From assembly GCF_001612785.1 (NCBI RefSeq), contig NZ_BDBC01000003.1:289948-353947 (forward strand): a stretch of DNA of 64,000 bases, given 5' to 3'. The stretch comes from Nocardia beijingensis NBRC 16342 (lineage in GTDB: Bacteria; Actinomycetota; Actinomycetes; Mycobacteriales; Mycobacteriaceae). The position numbers and the translations under genes were made by a program. Of the stretch, positions 26,252-34,427 are shown piece by piece; the first letter of the stretch is position 1; every line of letters starts with the position of its first letter. Below the pieces are notes generated by a model. It saw nothing but the letters and a program-made list of their open reading frames with translations, did not search any database and was not told the origin of the DNA.

Positions 26252-27808
26252 TCAGGCCAGCGGGCTTTCGTCGCAGGCTCGCGCGGGGCGGCGTTCCGGC
26301 GTGAATCCGGCCGGGCGCGTCGCACTCAGCGTCAGCGGGACCGGCGCGCTCCCACGCCCGCCCGCGCGTGGCGTGACCCGGCGGGAATGGTCGACCGACG
26401 AACGCGGGATCATCCGCGCCGTGTCTGCCAACGCCGCCTCGCCGTAGCCCTGGACGCACTCCGGGTCCGGTCCGTCGGCGGGCAGCCCGGTGAAGAACTT
26501 CGCCGCCATGCAACCGCCCCGGCAGGCGTCGTAATGACTGCACGACGCGCACGCGCCGCCGCCGCTGGGCTCGCGCAATTCCCCGAACAGTTCCGAGGAC
26601 CGCCACACGGCCTCGAAACCACCGTCGCTCACCACGTTTCCGGCGCGGAACCGGTCGTGGATGGCGAACGGGCACGCATAGACGTCACCCACCGGGTCCA
26701 CCAGGCAGACCACCCGGCCCGCGCCGCACATGTTCAGGCCGGGCAGCGCCTGGCCGAACGCCGACAGGTGGAAGAACGAGTCGCCGGTGAGCACGCCATC
26801 GCCGTTGCGCAGCAACCAGTCGTAGAGGACGCGCTGCTGGTCGGGCGTCGGATGCAGCTCGTCCCACACGTCCGCGCCACGGCCCGACGGCCGCAGCCTG
26901 GTCAGACGCAAGGTGGCGCCGTACTTTTCGGCGATGGCGCGGAACTGGTCGAGCTGGGCGATGTTGTGCCTGGTCGCCACCACCGACAACTTCGCGTCCC
27001 TGAACCCCGCGGCGGCGAGGTTCTCCAGCGCGCGAATGGCCATGGCGTAGGAGCCGGGGCCGCGCACGGCGTCGTTGACCTCGGCGTCGGCGCCGTCCAG
27101 CGACACCTGTACGTCGACGTAGTCGCTGGCCGCCAGCCTGGCCGCGACCTCGGGGGTGATCCTGACGCCGTTGGTGGAGAACTTCACGCCCACGTGGTGC
27201 GCGGTCGCGTAGTCGACCAGCTCCCAGAAGTCCGGGCGCACCGTGGGCTCGCCGCCGCCGATGTTCACGTAGAACACCTGCATGCGCTCGAACTCGTCGA
27301 TCAGCGCCTTGCACTGCTCGGTGCTGAGCTCGCGCGGATCACGGCGTCCCGAGGACGACAGGCAGTGCACGCAGGAAAGGTTGCAGGCGTAGGTGAGTTC
27401 CCAGGTCAGGCAGATCGGCGCGGCGAGACCGGACTCGAAGCGGTCCACCAGGCGGACCGCCGCGTCCGACGGCGGGACCACCCCCGCCGTCGACGGCGGC
27501 GCCGTGGCCGCGCTCGCGACGGAGGGTGCCGTCGGTGCGCCGGCCGGCGCACCGATGATCATGTCGGATTCGGCGAGCTGTGTCAGCGCTTCGGCGTAAG
27601 CCGCCGCGCTCGCGTCCGCCACGCCCGCCGCGCGCATGGCCGCACGGGCCGACGCGTGCTCCGGCAGCGACCGGACGATCTCGACGATCCGCGGACTCTT
27701 CAGGAAGGAGAGCTTGCGCGTGCCGAAGTGGTAGAGCAGCGCGCCGAACGGCTCCGGACGCAGCGCCACTCGCGGATGCAGCTGCCAGCGGGTATCGAGA
27801 TCGAGCAT
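26252..27808 (-). CDS. mftC: Fused mycofactocin chaperone-maturase: MftB-MftC
   Basis: This 518-residue protein joins two normally separate proteins. Residues 1-85 match MftB, the peptide-binding chaperone (HPRVALRPEPFGALLYHFGT). Residues 87-115 are a low-complexity Ala/Pro linker. From about residue 120 it is MftC, the radical SAM maturase: C142-C146-C149 form the CxxxCxxC motif for the [4Fe-4S] cluster, GGGEP follows, and a SPASM-type cysteine set lies in the last third. MftC oxidatively decarboxylates the C-terminal Tyr of MftA and cross-links it to the neighbouring Val. The end CDESPL is typical for MftC. The ATG at 27808 lies 16 bases after the mftA stop, so the two are co-transcribed. 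The linker is in frame without irregularity, so the fusion looks genuine. Confidence 0.93.
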   Translation of the reverse strand: MLDLDTRWQLHPRVALRPEPFGALLYHFGTRKLSFLKSPRIVEIVRSLPEHASARAAMRAAGVADASAAAYAEALTQLAESDMIIGAPAGAPTAPSVASAATAPPSTAGVVPPSDAAVRLVDRFESGLAAPICLTWELTYACNLSCVHCLSSSGRRDPRELSTEQCKALIDEFERMQVFYVNIGGGEPTVRPDFWELVDYATAHHVGVKFSTNGVRITPEVAARLAASDYVDVQVSLDGADAEVNDAVRGPGSYAMAIRALENLAAAGFRDAKLSVVATRHNIAQLDQFRAIAEKYGATLRLTRLRPSGRGADVWDELHPTPDQQRVLYDWLLRNGDGVLTGDSFFHLSAFGQALPGLNMCGAGRVVCLVDPVGDVYACPFAIHDRFRAGNVVSDGGFEAVWRSSELFGELREPSGGGACASCSHYDACRGGCMAAKFFTGLPADGPDPECVQGYGEAALADTARMIPRSSVDHSRRVTPRAGGRGSAPVPLTLSATRPAGFTPERRPARACDESPLA

Positions 27809-27824
27809 CGTCGTCGACCGCCCG

Positions 27825-27971
27825 TCAGTAGACGCCGCACATACCGTCGATGGACACCTCTTCGATGAGGCTCTCCTCGACCAGCGGCGCCTCTTCGGCC
27901 GACCGCGCGGCGGCCTCCATCCGTCCGGTGTTGTCGGTGTCTGCGTGTCCGGTGGACCCGTATTCCGGCAT
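27825..27971 (-). CDS. mftA: Mycofactocin precursor peptide MftA
   Basis: This is a 48-residue precursor peptide. The C-terminus LIEEVSIDGMCGVY is the diagnostic MftA end; the final Val-Tyr pair becomes the redox-active core after action of MftC. The acidic leader upstream is recognised by the MftB domain. The start ATG at 27971 is preceded by GGAGG at ideal spacing. It is the first gene of the mycofactocin transcript on the minus strand. Confidence 0.96.
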   Translation of the reverse strand: MPEYGSTGHADTDNTGRMEAAARSAEEAPLVEESLIEEVSIDGMCGVY

Positions 27972-27999
27972 GGCTACCTCCGCGAGGACGATCCGTGTG

Positions 28000-28020
28000 C
28001 GAACTGCACGGCGCAGTTCG
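28000..28020. promoter_or_regulatory. Inverted repeat just upstream of mftA (candidate operator)
   Basis: CGAACTGC at 28000-28007 and GCAGTTCG at 28013-28020 form a perfect 8-base inverted repeat with a 5-base centre, 29-49 bases before the mftA start codon. The size and symmetry fit a TetR-family operator, and a TetR gene diverges from this region. It could alternatively act as a leader hairpin in the mRNA. Confidence 0.5.
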
Positions 28021-28205
28021 TGCTCACACAATAACGTCATGAACTGACAAAAGAACAGGTTTCAATCGTAGTTCCGGCGATCGGGAGGTACGGGCCGCCG
28101 CGCGCGGGGCGGGAGCCCGCCGCGTCCGGGAGCCGAGCGGAACAGGCGGCGACGCGGCCGACGCACGGCGCTCTAGACTGCGGGTGGCAAGCAGCTGAAC
28201 AGAAT

Positions 28206-28958
28206 GTGACGGGCGGCACGCCCGCAGCGGTAGAGGTGGCATGGGAGTCGGACGAATGCAGGCGAACGGGGGCGGCGGCACACCGTCGTGCGCGCGACGG
28301 GCTCGGAGGCGGAAGCGCCTTGCGTAATCACGGAGGGCCCGCGAGCACCACGAACGGCACGCTGTCGGAGTCCGAGATCGTCGAGGCCGCGCTGCGGGTG
28401 GTCCGCGAGGACGGCGTGGAGAAACTGTCGATGCGGCGACTGTCGCGCGAACTCGGCGTCTCCCCCATGGCGCCCTATTACTACGTCGCCGACAAGCGCG
28501 AGTTGCTCGACCTCGTCGCCAGCGCGGCGCTCACCGGAGTGCGCACGCCGCCAGCGGAATCCGGCCCCTGGCAGCATCGGCTGCGCGATCTCGTCGACCA
28601 GATCGACGAGAAGCTGCGCAAATATCCCGGCCTCGGTGACATCCTGATCGAGCAGATGCTGGGCAAACAGCTGGACCTGATCGCGGCGATCATGGACATC
28701 CTCGACGAAGCGGGGTTCGGCGACCGCAATATCCTCGCCGCCTACGCGACCATCCACACCTACCTGTTCGGCCGCAGCCGGGTGAACCCGCGCGACCGCT
28801 CCGCACCGGCGGACGTCACGCTCCCGCCGGTCGTCGAGCGGGCCACCCGGTACATCGGCGACCTGCGCGGACGCTACTCCTACGACTTCGGCATGGAGGT
28901 GCTGATCGCCGGCCTGGAGGCCCAGCTTGTCCGCCAGGCGACCACCGACGTACGATGA
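28206..28958 (+). CDS. TetR/AcrR-family transcriptional regulator
   Basis: The N-terminal helix-turn-helix is clear (IVEAALRVVREDGVEKLSMR, then RELGVSPMAPYYYVADKRELL). A ligand-binding helical domain follows, of the type found in tetracycline-repressor-like proteins. The coordinates give the longest frame (250 residues). The first 38 residues look non-native, and a TTG at 28320 downstream of GGAGG may be the real start. It diverges from mftA and ends 4 bases before a KstR-type operator. It does not resemble the usual mycofactocin regulator MftR in its core sequence, so I do not name it. It may regulate the mycofactocin genes, itself, or the reductase gene downstream. Confidence 0.8.
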   Translation: MTGGTPAAVEVAWESDECRRTGAAAHRRARDGLGGGSALRNHGGPASTTNGTLSESEIVEAALRVVREDGVEKLSMRRLSRELGVSPMAPYYYVADKRELLDLVASAALTGVRTPPAESGPWQHRLRDLVDQIDEKLRKYPGLGDILIEQMLGKQLDLIAAIMDILDEAGFGDRNILAAYATIHTYLFGRSRVNPRDRSAPADVTLPPVVERATRYIGDLRGRYSYDFGMEVLIAGLEAQLVRQATTDVR

Positions 28959-28961
28959 AAC

Positions 28962-28975
28962 TGAAACACGTTCTA
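28962..28975. promoter_or_regulatory. KstR-type operator upstream of kshB-like gene
   Basis: TGAAACACGTTCTA fits the palindromic KstR consensus TNNAACNNGTTNNA at every fixed position. KstR is the TetR repressor of cholesterol catabolism in mycolic-acid actinobacteria, and kshB belongs to its regulon. The site lies 45 bases before the reductase start codon. Confidence 0.75.
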
Positions 28976-29019
28976 GTTTTGGTGTCGCGGGATGCCCGTG
29001 CCAGGTTCGAGAGGACGAC

Positions 29020-30075
29020 ATGACCACTGTCGAGGTTCCCCACGGCTCGCGCTCGGTCGTGCTGCGGGTGTCCGCGGTCATCGCCGAGACGGCCGACACC
29101 CGCTCGCTGGTCTTCGACGTCCCCGACGAGCTGGCGGAGAAGTTCCGTTACCAGCCGGGCCAGTTCCTCACCCTGCGCATTCCCAGCGACCGGACCGGCT
29201 CGGTGGCGCGCTGCTACTCCCTGGCCAGCTCGCCCTACACCGACGACCGCCCGAAGGTGACCGTCAAGCGGACCGACGGCGGCTATGGGTCGAACTGGGT
29301 GTGCGACAACGTGAAAGAGGGCGACCGGATCGAGGTGCTGCCGCCGTCGGGCGTCTTCACCCCCGCGGACCTCGACGACGACCTGCTGCTGTTCGGCGCG
29401 GGCAGCGGCATCACGCCGGTCATGTCCATCCTCAAGTCGGCGCTGGCTCGCGGCACCGGCCGCATCGTGCTGGTCTACGCCAACCGCGACCACGAGTCCG
29501 TGATCTTCGCCGGTGAGCTGCGCGATCTGGCGGAAAAGCACCCGCAGCGGCTCACCGTGATCCACTGGCTGGAGTACCTGCAGGGTCTGCCGACGGCCGA
29601 CGCGCTGGCCACCCTGGTCGCACCGTATCGCGGCTACGACGCGTTCATGTGCGGGCCGAAGCCGTTCATGGACCGGGTGCACGACGCGCTCGCGCAACTG
29701 GGCGTGCCGCGCAGCCGCACGCACGCCGAGGTGTTCAACTCGCTGGCCGGCGACCCGTTCGCCGACCAGGCGCCGGTCGAGATCTCCGCGGAGGAGGCGG
29801 CCGACGCGGCGACCGTCGAGGTCGAACTCGACGGCGAAGTGCACGAATTGGCCTGGCCGCGCAAGCAGACGCTGGTGGACATCATGCTGGCCAAGGGATT
29901 GGACGTGCCCTACTCCTGCCAGGAAGGCGAGTGCGGTTCGTGCGCGTGCACCGTGCTCGAGGGCAAGGTCGAAATGGACAACGCCGAAATCCTCGACCCG
30001 GAGGATATCGAGAACGGCTACATTCTCGGCTGCCAGGCGCACCCGGTGACCGACCACCTGCGCATCCAGTTCTGA
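29020..30075 (+). CDS. kshB: 3-ketosteroid 9-alpha-hydroxylase reductase-like ferredoxin-NAD(P) reductase
   Basis: This 351-residue electron-transfer protein has the order FAD domain, NAD(P) domain, C-terminal plant-type [2Fe-2S] ferredoxin. RCYSLAS at 64-70 binds FAD, GAGSGITP at 126-133 binds the pyridine nucleotide, and C300, C305, C308 and C338 hold the cluster. This layout fits KshB, which feeds electrons to the Rieske oxygenase KshA in steroid ring opening. The start ATG at 29020 follows GAGAGGA. A KstR-type operator directly upstream supports a role in sterol catabolism. No kshA is in the window; related PaaE or Hmp-type reductases share the fold and are the main alternative. Confidence 0.82.
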   Translation: MTTVEVPHGSRSVVLRVSAVIAETADTRSLVFDVPDELAEKFRYQPGQFLTLRIPSDRTGSVARCYSLASSPYTDDRPKVTVKRTDGGYGSNWVCDNVKEGDRIEVLPPSGVFTPADLDDDLLLFGAGSGITPVMSILKSALARGTGRIVLVYANRDHESVIFAGELRDLAEKHPQRLTVIHWLEYLQGLPTADALATLVAPYRGYDAFMCGPKPFMDRVHDALAQLGVPRSRTHAEVFNSLAGDPFADQAPVEISAEEAADAATVEVELDGEVHELAWPRKQTLVDIMLAKGLDVPYSCQEGECGSCACTVLEGKVEMDNAEILDPEDIENGYILGCQAHPVTDHLRIQF

Positions 30076-30108
30076 GCGATTACGAGATTTGCCGACCCTT
30101 TGCGGCGC

Positions 30109-30846
30109 CTATCGCGCGCGGTATTCGGCGCGGAGTTCGGGCGGCAGGTGCTCGGTCGCATAGCTCAGCGCGGTGCGTCCCATGGCGGCGGCGTGCCGGT
30201 CGAGGAAATCGGTCAGCAGGGCGCGGTCGACGCGCTTCCCGACTTCGCGCAACATCCAGCCCAGCGCCTTCTGGATCAGATCGTGCCGGTCGCCGAGCAG
30301 CAGTTCGCCCAGCGCGAAGGTGGTCGAGGCGTCACCGGCCTTGATGAAGGCGAAGGTGGACAGCAGTGCCACCCGCCGCTCCCACAGCGACTCCGAGCCC
30401 GCCAGCTCGAACAGCAGATCACGCGGTTTGTCCAGCAGCCATGGGCCGACGATGTTCTCCGCGGACACGTCTACGAGATCCCAGTTGTTCACCCGGCCGC
30501 GGCGCACGGCCGCCAGATACAGCCGCACCATGGCGCCGCGCGCCGCGTCGTCGAAGGAGCGCGGCCTTGACGCCGCGGCGAAGCGCGCGTTCAAGATCAC
30601 CAGCGCGGCGAACCGATCCTCGTGCACGTCGCTGTCGAGCAGCCGATCGATCTCCTCGAGCGGAAGCGCCGCGAAACGCTTGGCGACCCGGCGGCTCGCC
30701 GGAACCCGGACGCCGAGGAACACGTCGCCCTCGCCGTACTCGCCGGGCCCGGTCTTGAAGAACCGCCGCAGGTTGGCCGCGTCGGCCGGGTCGGCCAGTT
30801 CCCGCAGCGCCGCGCGCACGTCGTCGGCGGTCACCGAGTCGGTCAT
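30109..30846 (-). CDS. AlkD-like DNA alkylation repair protein (HEAT-like)
   Basis: This 245-residue all-helical protein belongs to the DNA-alkylation-repair family (AlkD/AlkC type), whose members remove 3- or 7-alkylpurines. Family landmarks are the VRVPASRRVAKRF stretch, NNWDLVDVSAENIVGPWL, and WERRVALLSTFAFI with the glycosylase-associated aromatic and acidic residues. The start is ATG at 30846 with GGAG a little far upstream. It lies convergent to the reductase gene with about 33 bases between their stops, and shares strand with the racemase-like gene 120 bases upstream. Confidence 0.85.
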   Translation of the reverse strand: MTDSVTADDVRAALRELADPADAANLRRFFKTGPGEYGEGDVFLGVRVPASRRVAKRFAALPLEEIDRLLDSDVHEDRFAALVILNARFAAASRPRSFDDAARGAMVRLYLAAVRRGRVNNWDLVDVSAENIVGPWLLDKPRDLLFELAGSESLWERRVALLSTFAFIKAGDASTTFALGELLLGDRHDLIQKALGWMLREVGKRVDRALLTDFLDRHAAAMGRTALSYATEHLPPELRAEYRAR

Positions 30847-30966
30847 CGAGCCATGCTCCTGTTCCCGAATGCCCCGTGCTCCCTCTGCGCCGCGCCTTCG
30901 GCGAAGCCCGCACCGCACTCGGTGGCGCCGGTCGTCAGCACGGGGGACGCGGTGCCGAACAGTGGT

Positions 30967-31728
30967 TCACCCTTGCGCACCCAGCACGCGGCCGGACTCG
31001 AAGGCTGCCGCGCTGGCGGGCAGGTCGCCTGGGCGTCCGCTGTTCAGCACCCGGATCTCACCGTTGCCGGTGCTCGGGCGGCCCAGCGCCTCGATGCGCC
31101 GAATGGTCTGGGCCGCGACGGCTTGGGCGCTGTCGAACAGCCGGACGCCGGTGGGCAGCGCGGCCACGATCGAGTCGGTCACCAGGGGGTAGTGCGTGCA
31201 GCCGAGCACCACCCCTTCCACGCCGGGCGGCGTCCGCTCCGCCGCGCCTGCGATCGCCTCGTCGGCGGCGGCCAGATCGCCCCGGTCGATCGCGTCGGCC
31301 AACCCGTGACACGCCACCCCGACCACGTCGGCGTCACCGCCGAATTTCGCGATCAGGTCGGCTTGGTACCGGCTCGCCGTCGTCGCCGCGGTGGCCCACA
31401 CCGCCACCGACCGGCACACGGCCGCCGCAGGCTTGATCGCGGGCACGGTGCCGATCACCGGCACATCGGGTCCGACCTCCGCCCGCACGTGCTCCAGCGC
31501 CGTCACGCTGGCGGTGTTGCACGGCAGGACGATCACCTCCGCGCCCGACCGGAGCGACGTCCGCGCGGCGTTCACCACCCGCTCGACCACCCACTCCTCC
31601 GGCTTCGGCCCCCATGGCGCGCCGTCCGGGTCCAATTGCAGCAGCAGATCCACATCGGGCCGCAACTTGCGCAACCAAGCGGCAGTGGGCAGCAACCCCA
31701 GACCCGAGTCGATGAGCGCGACGATCAC
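30967..31728 (-). CDS. Glutamate-racemase-like protein (Asp/Glu racemase superfamily)
   Basis: This 253-residue protein has both catalytic cysteines of the MurI type: C70 in LPCNTAS and C177 in GCTHYPL, plus the N-terminal IDSGLG turn. The region after the first motif (LDPDGAPWGPKPEEW) diverges from housekeeping MurI, which normally has a substrate-binding YG pair there. It could therefore be a paralogue with another substrate. The GTG start at 31728 has no Shine-Dalgarno but sits six bases after a TACGGT -10 box, so the mRNA is probably leaderless. Confidence 0.75.
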   Translation of the reverse strand: MIVALIDSGLGLLPTAAWLRKLRPDVDLLLQLDPDGAPWGPKPEEWVVERVVNAARTSLRSGAEVIVLPCNTASVTALEHVRAEVGPDVPVIGTVPAIKPAAAVCRSVAVWATAATTASRYQADLIAKFGGDADVVGVACHGLADAIDRGDLAAADEAIAGAAERTPPGVEGVVLGCTHYPLVTDSIVAALPTGVRLFDSAQAVAAQTIRRIEALGRPSTGNGEIRVLNSGRPGDLPASAAAFESGRVLGAQG

Positions 31729-31740
31729 CGCACCACCGTA
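31729..31740 (-). promoter_or_regulatory. Leaderless-type -10 box of the racemase-like gene
   Basis: TACGGT on the minus strand, six bases, then the GTG start. Confidence 0.5.
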
Positions 31741-31800
31741 TTACAGCCCTGCGACAGCCCCACAGCCGTGCGCGACCCCGGCGACAGCCGCCCCGGCGCG

Positions 31801-32080
31801 GGGAAACCGGCCGAACCGCCGCACTCGTTCGGTGAAGGAGTACGACAGCAGGGCCGCCGACTGACGCCGAACAAGGGGACGGCAGGAGCGTCAGCCACCG
31901 GCCAGAATCGCCGCTGCCGCGGGTGTGCCGAGCCGAGCCACCTCTGGCGCGAGAAACCGGCCGAACCGCCGTCCCCGCTCGGCAACGGAGTACGACAGCA
32001 AGCCACCGACTGGCGCGGAACAGGAGGGCGTCAGCCGTCAGCCGGGATCGTCGCTGCCACGGGTGCGCCGAACCAGAACG
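31801..32080. repeat. Imperfect direct repeat, two copies of about 130-140 bases
   Basis: Copy 1 begins at about 31801 and copy 2 at about 31951; both share gaaaccggccgaaccgcc, then a gtacgacagca block and a cgtcagcc block, with small indels. Copy 2 runs into the last codons of the flavin monooxygenase gene. The region between 31741 and 32030 otherwise holds no convincing gene; the open frame across it simply mirrors the repeat. Confidence 0.7.
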
Positions 32081-33584
32081 ACAGCGCTGCTCGCAGACCG
32101 CGCTCGGCCGCGCCGGTGGGTTCGTCGATGGTCGCGGCCCAGGCGATGTGGCCGTCCGGGCGGATCAGCAGGGCGTCGGCCGTGCGGTTGTCCGCTTTCG
32201 CGGTGCGGATGTCCACGCGGTGCCGCGGGTCCCGGGCGGCATCGCGCAGATCCGCGCGGTCGGCGAGATCGAGCAGGACTGGCCGTGCGGCGTGCAGGAG
32301 TTCGGCGACACTGGTCGTCCCGTCATCGGTGCTCAGGGTGAGGTCGGGCGCGAAGGCGCCGGTCAAGGGATGATCGTTGGGGTTGGGCAGCGGGTAGCGG
32401 ATATCCGCGCCCGCGATGAGGGCTGCCATGCGCCGCAGCGGCTGTTCGTCGGTGAGAAGTTCCTGGAAGACCTCCCGCAACGCTTCGGCGGCCGGGTCGT
32501 GCCCGCGCCGCAGCGCGACCTGCGCCTGGGTGTGCAGCATGGTGCGCGCTCCAGCGAAACGGCGTTCCTGGTCATAGGTGTCCAGCAGGCCGTCGGGCGC
32601 CCACCCCTGCACCTCGGCGGCCAGCTTCCAGGCCAGGTTGACCGCGTCGAGCATTCCGGCGTTGAGTGCCACGCCCGTGGCAGGGAACAGATGGGCCGCG
32701 TCACCGGCGAGCAGGACCCGGCCGGCGCGATACCGTTCGGCCTGACGGGCCTTGAAGGTGAAACGCGACAGCCGAAACGTGTCGGCCACCGGCAGATTCG
32801 CGCCGAGCACGCGACGGATGCTCTCCTGCAGCTCGGCCACGGTCATCGGCACGTCGTCGTCGTATTCGACGGTCTCGTCCTCGATCGTGTAGACCGACAA
32901 CACCTCCGACGCCGGCGAGGCGCCCATCCCGAACAGGCCGCGGTCCGTCCGCGTGAAACCCGCTCGGATGCTTCCGAAGCCGGGGAGTTCGAGGTCGCCG
33001 TTGTCGAGCCGGGTCACCGAACCGGGCACGGTGATCTGGGCCAGCCGATTCACCTCCGGATAGACGGTGCCGGGAAACGCAATCCCGGCCAGGTCGCGCA
33101 CCCGGCTGCGCGCGCCGTCGCAGCCGACCAGATAGCGGGCGGTCACCCGGTACGGCCCGTCCGGCCCGCCGACCTCGGCGGTGACCGCGTCGGCGTCCTG
33201 CCGCAGGTCGACCACCTGATGTCCGCGCCGGATGTCGACGCCGAGTTCGCCTGCGCGTTCGGCGAGTAGTCGCTCGAGTTCCTGTTGCGGCAGCGGCAAG
33301 GCGTGCAGCGGGGACTCGGGCAACTGGGTGAGGTCCACGTGCACGCCGCCGAACGGGAAACGCGGAGCGGGAATCGGATCGGTGCAGGCCGCCTCGAACC
33401 GATCCAGCAAGCCCCGGTAGCGCAACAGCTCCAGGATCTGCCCGCCGAGACCACCGGCCTTCGGGGTGTCGCGCGGCTGCGACTGCCGCTCCAGCACGAG
33501 CGGCCGCACTCCGGCCAGGCGCAGCTCGGCGGCCAGCATCAGGCCGGTCGGGCCCGCGCCCACGATGATCACGTCGGTTTGCAT
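32031..33584 (-). CDS. Class A FAD-dependent aromatic hydroxylase (PheA/TfdB-type monooxygenase)
   Basis: This 517-residue flavoprotein monooxygenase hydroxylates aromatic or polyketide substrates with NAD(P)H and O2. The N-terminal FAD fingerprint is IIVGAGPTGLMLAAELRLAG, the mid-protein CDGARS motif contacts both FAD and NAD(P)H, and GDAAHLFPATG binds the ribityl chain. The C-terminal thioredoxin-like domain of this family is present. The start ATG at 33584 has GGGAG at correct spacing. The closest family comparison is antibiotic- or phenol-hydroxylating enzymes, but the substrate cannot be read from sequence. The 3' end overlaps a direct repeat. Confidence 0.85.
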   Translation of the reverse strand: MQTDVIIVGAGPTGLMLAAELRLAGVRPLVLERQSQPRDTPKAGGLGGQILELLRYRGLLDRFEAACTDPIPAPRFPFGGVHVDLTQLPESPLHALPLPQQELERLLAERAGELGVDIRRGHQVVDLRQDADAVTAEVGGPDGPYRVTARYLVGCDGARSRVRDLAGIAFPGTVYPEVNRLAQITVPGSVTRLDNGDLELPGFGSIRAGFTRTDRGLFGMGASPASEVLSVYTIEDETVEYDDDVPMTVAELQESIRRVLGANLPVADTFRLSRFTFKARQAERYRAGRVLLAGDAAHLFPATGVALNAGMLDAVNLAWKLAAEVQGWAPDGLLDTYDQERRFAGARTMLHTQAQVALRRGHDPAAEALREVFQELLTDEQPLRRMAALIAGADIRYPLPNPNDHPLTGAFAPDLTLSTDDGTTSVAELLHAARPVLLDLADRADLRDAARDPRHRVDIRTAKADNRTADALLIRPDGHIAWAATIDEPTGAAERGLRAALSFWFGAPVAATIPADG

Positions 33585-33837
33585 GTCTACTCCCATTCCG
33601 GCCGGGCCGCGGCCGACGATCATTCGGACAACCAGGTCGTCGCTCGGGCTACCGCGCCCCGTACCTGCCGTGCCGGGGCCATCCGCTCTTCGAATTGGTC
33701 ACCGCGCGCGGAGGTACGGGACGAGTCGCGAAGCGCTGCTGGTTGCTCTGGGCCGGGAAGGTGCTGCGTTGCTTTCGCATATGGGTGCCGCCTTTCGAAA
33801 AGCTGGTGAAAAAGAGATGCCGGAAACTCCGGCCGGA

Positions 33838-34413
33838 TCAGGCGCGGTCGAACCAGGTCACCTGCGCGCCGTTGCTGAACTCTCGGCGCTGGGTGACCTC
33901 GAACCGCGTCGGCTGGAAATCGCCGGTGAACGCCCGGACGCCGTCACCGGCGATCACCGGGTAGCTCTTGATGATCAGCCCGTCGACCTCGCCGAGGAGC
34001 TGACCGGCCAGCTTGCCGCCGCCGCAGAGCCAGATGTCCAGGCCCGCTTCCTTCTTCAGTCGCCGGACCAGTTCGACCGGATCGGTGTCGACGATCTCCA
34101 CCTGCGGGTTGTCCACCGGCGCGAGGGTGCTGGAGAAGACGTACTGCTTCAGATGGTTGTACGGGCTGGCGCAGCCGATCGCGAGGCCCGGTTCGTAGGT
34201 GCCGCGGCCCATGACCAGGGTGTCGAAGACCTTGTTCGGCGTGTCGATGGGCAAGCCGACCGATTCGCGGAGGGGCGTCGGCACCGTCTCCGGATACCGA
34301 TCGTTGATCCACGCCATCATGTCGTCGCCCACCGGATAGAAGTCGACTTCGCCCTGCGGCCCCGCGATGTAGCCGTCGAGGGAGACGCCGACGTAGTAGA
34401 TAAGCTTTCGCAA
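33838..34413 (-). CDS. RibD C-terminal / dihydrofolate-reductase-like protein
   Basis: This 191-residue protein has the reductase fold of the RibD C-terminal domain. SLDGYIAGPQGEVDF near the N-terminus and WLCGGGKLAGQLL in the second half are the family's nucleotide-binding motifs. Many such genes in actinobacteria encode NAD(P)H-dependent reductases of unknown substrate. It starts with TTG at 34413 behind AGGCGGT. It diverges from a TetR gene, and two palindromic sites lie between them, so it is very likely the TetR target. Confidence 0.85.
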   Translation of the reverse strand: MRKLIYYVGVSLDGYIAGPQGEVDFYPVGDDMMAWINDRYPETVPTPLRESVGLPIDTPNKVFDTLVMGRGTYEPGLAIGCASPYNHLKQYVFSSTLAPVDNPQVEIVDTDPVELVRRLKKEAGLDIWLCGGGKLAGQLLGEVDGLIIKSYPVIAGDGVRAFTGDFQPTRFEVTQRREFSNGAQVTWFDRA

Positions 34414-34427
34414 CTTGACCGCCTAGC

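Noticed and set aside
28206..28958. Identification of this TetR regulator as MftR
   Set aside because: Position next to mftA is suggestive, but the helix-turn-helix and C-terminal sequence do not resemble MftR as I know it; left as unnamed TetR.
31725..32006. Minus-strand frame of 93 codons in the repeat region
   Set aside because: The translation simply repeats the two DNA repeat copies (CCRTP...GGSAGF twice) and overlaps the racemase start; no ribosome site.
32031..33584. Calling the flavin monooxygenase a rifampicin monooxygenase (Rox)
   Set aside because: It shares the class A fold but the sequence I recall for nocardial Rox differs in the N-terminal and middle regions; only a general aromatic hydroxylase is supported.
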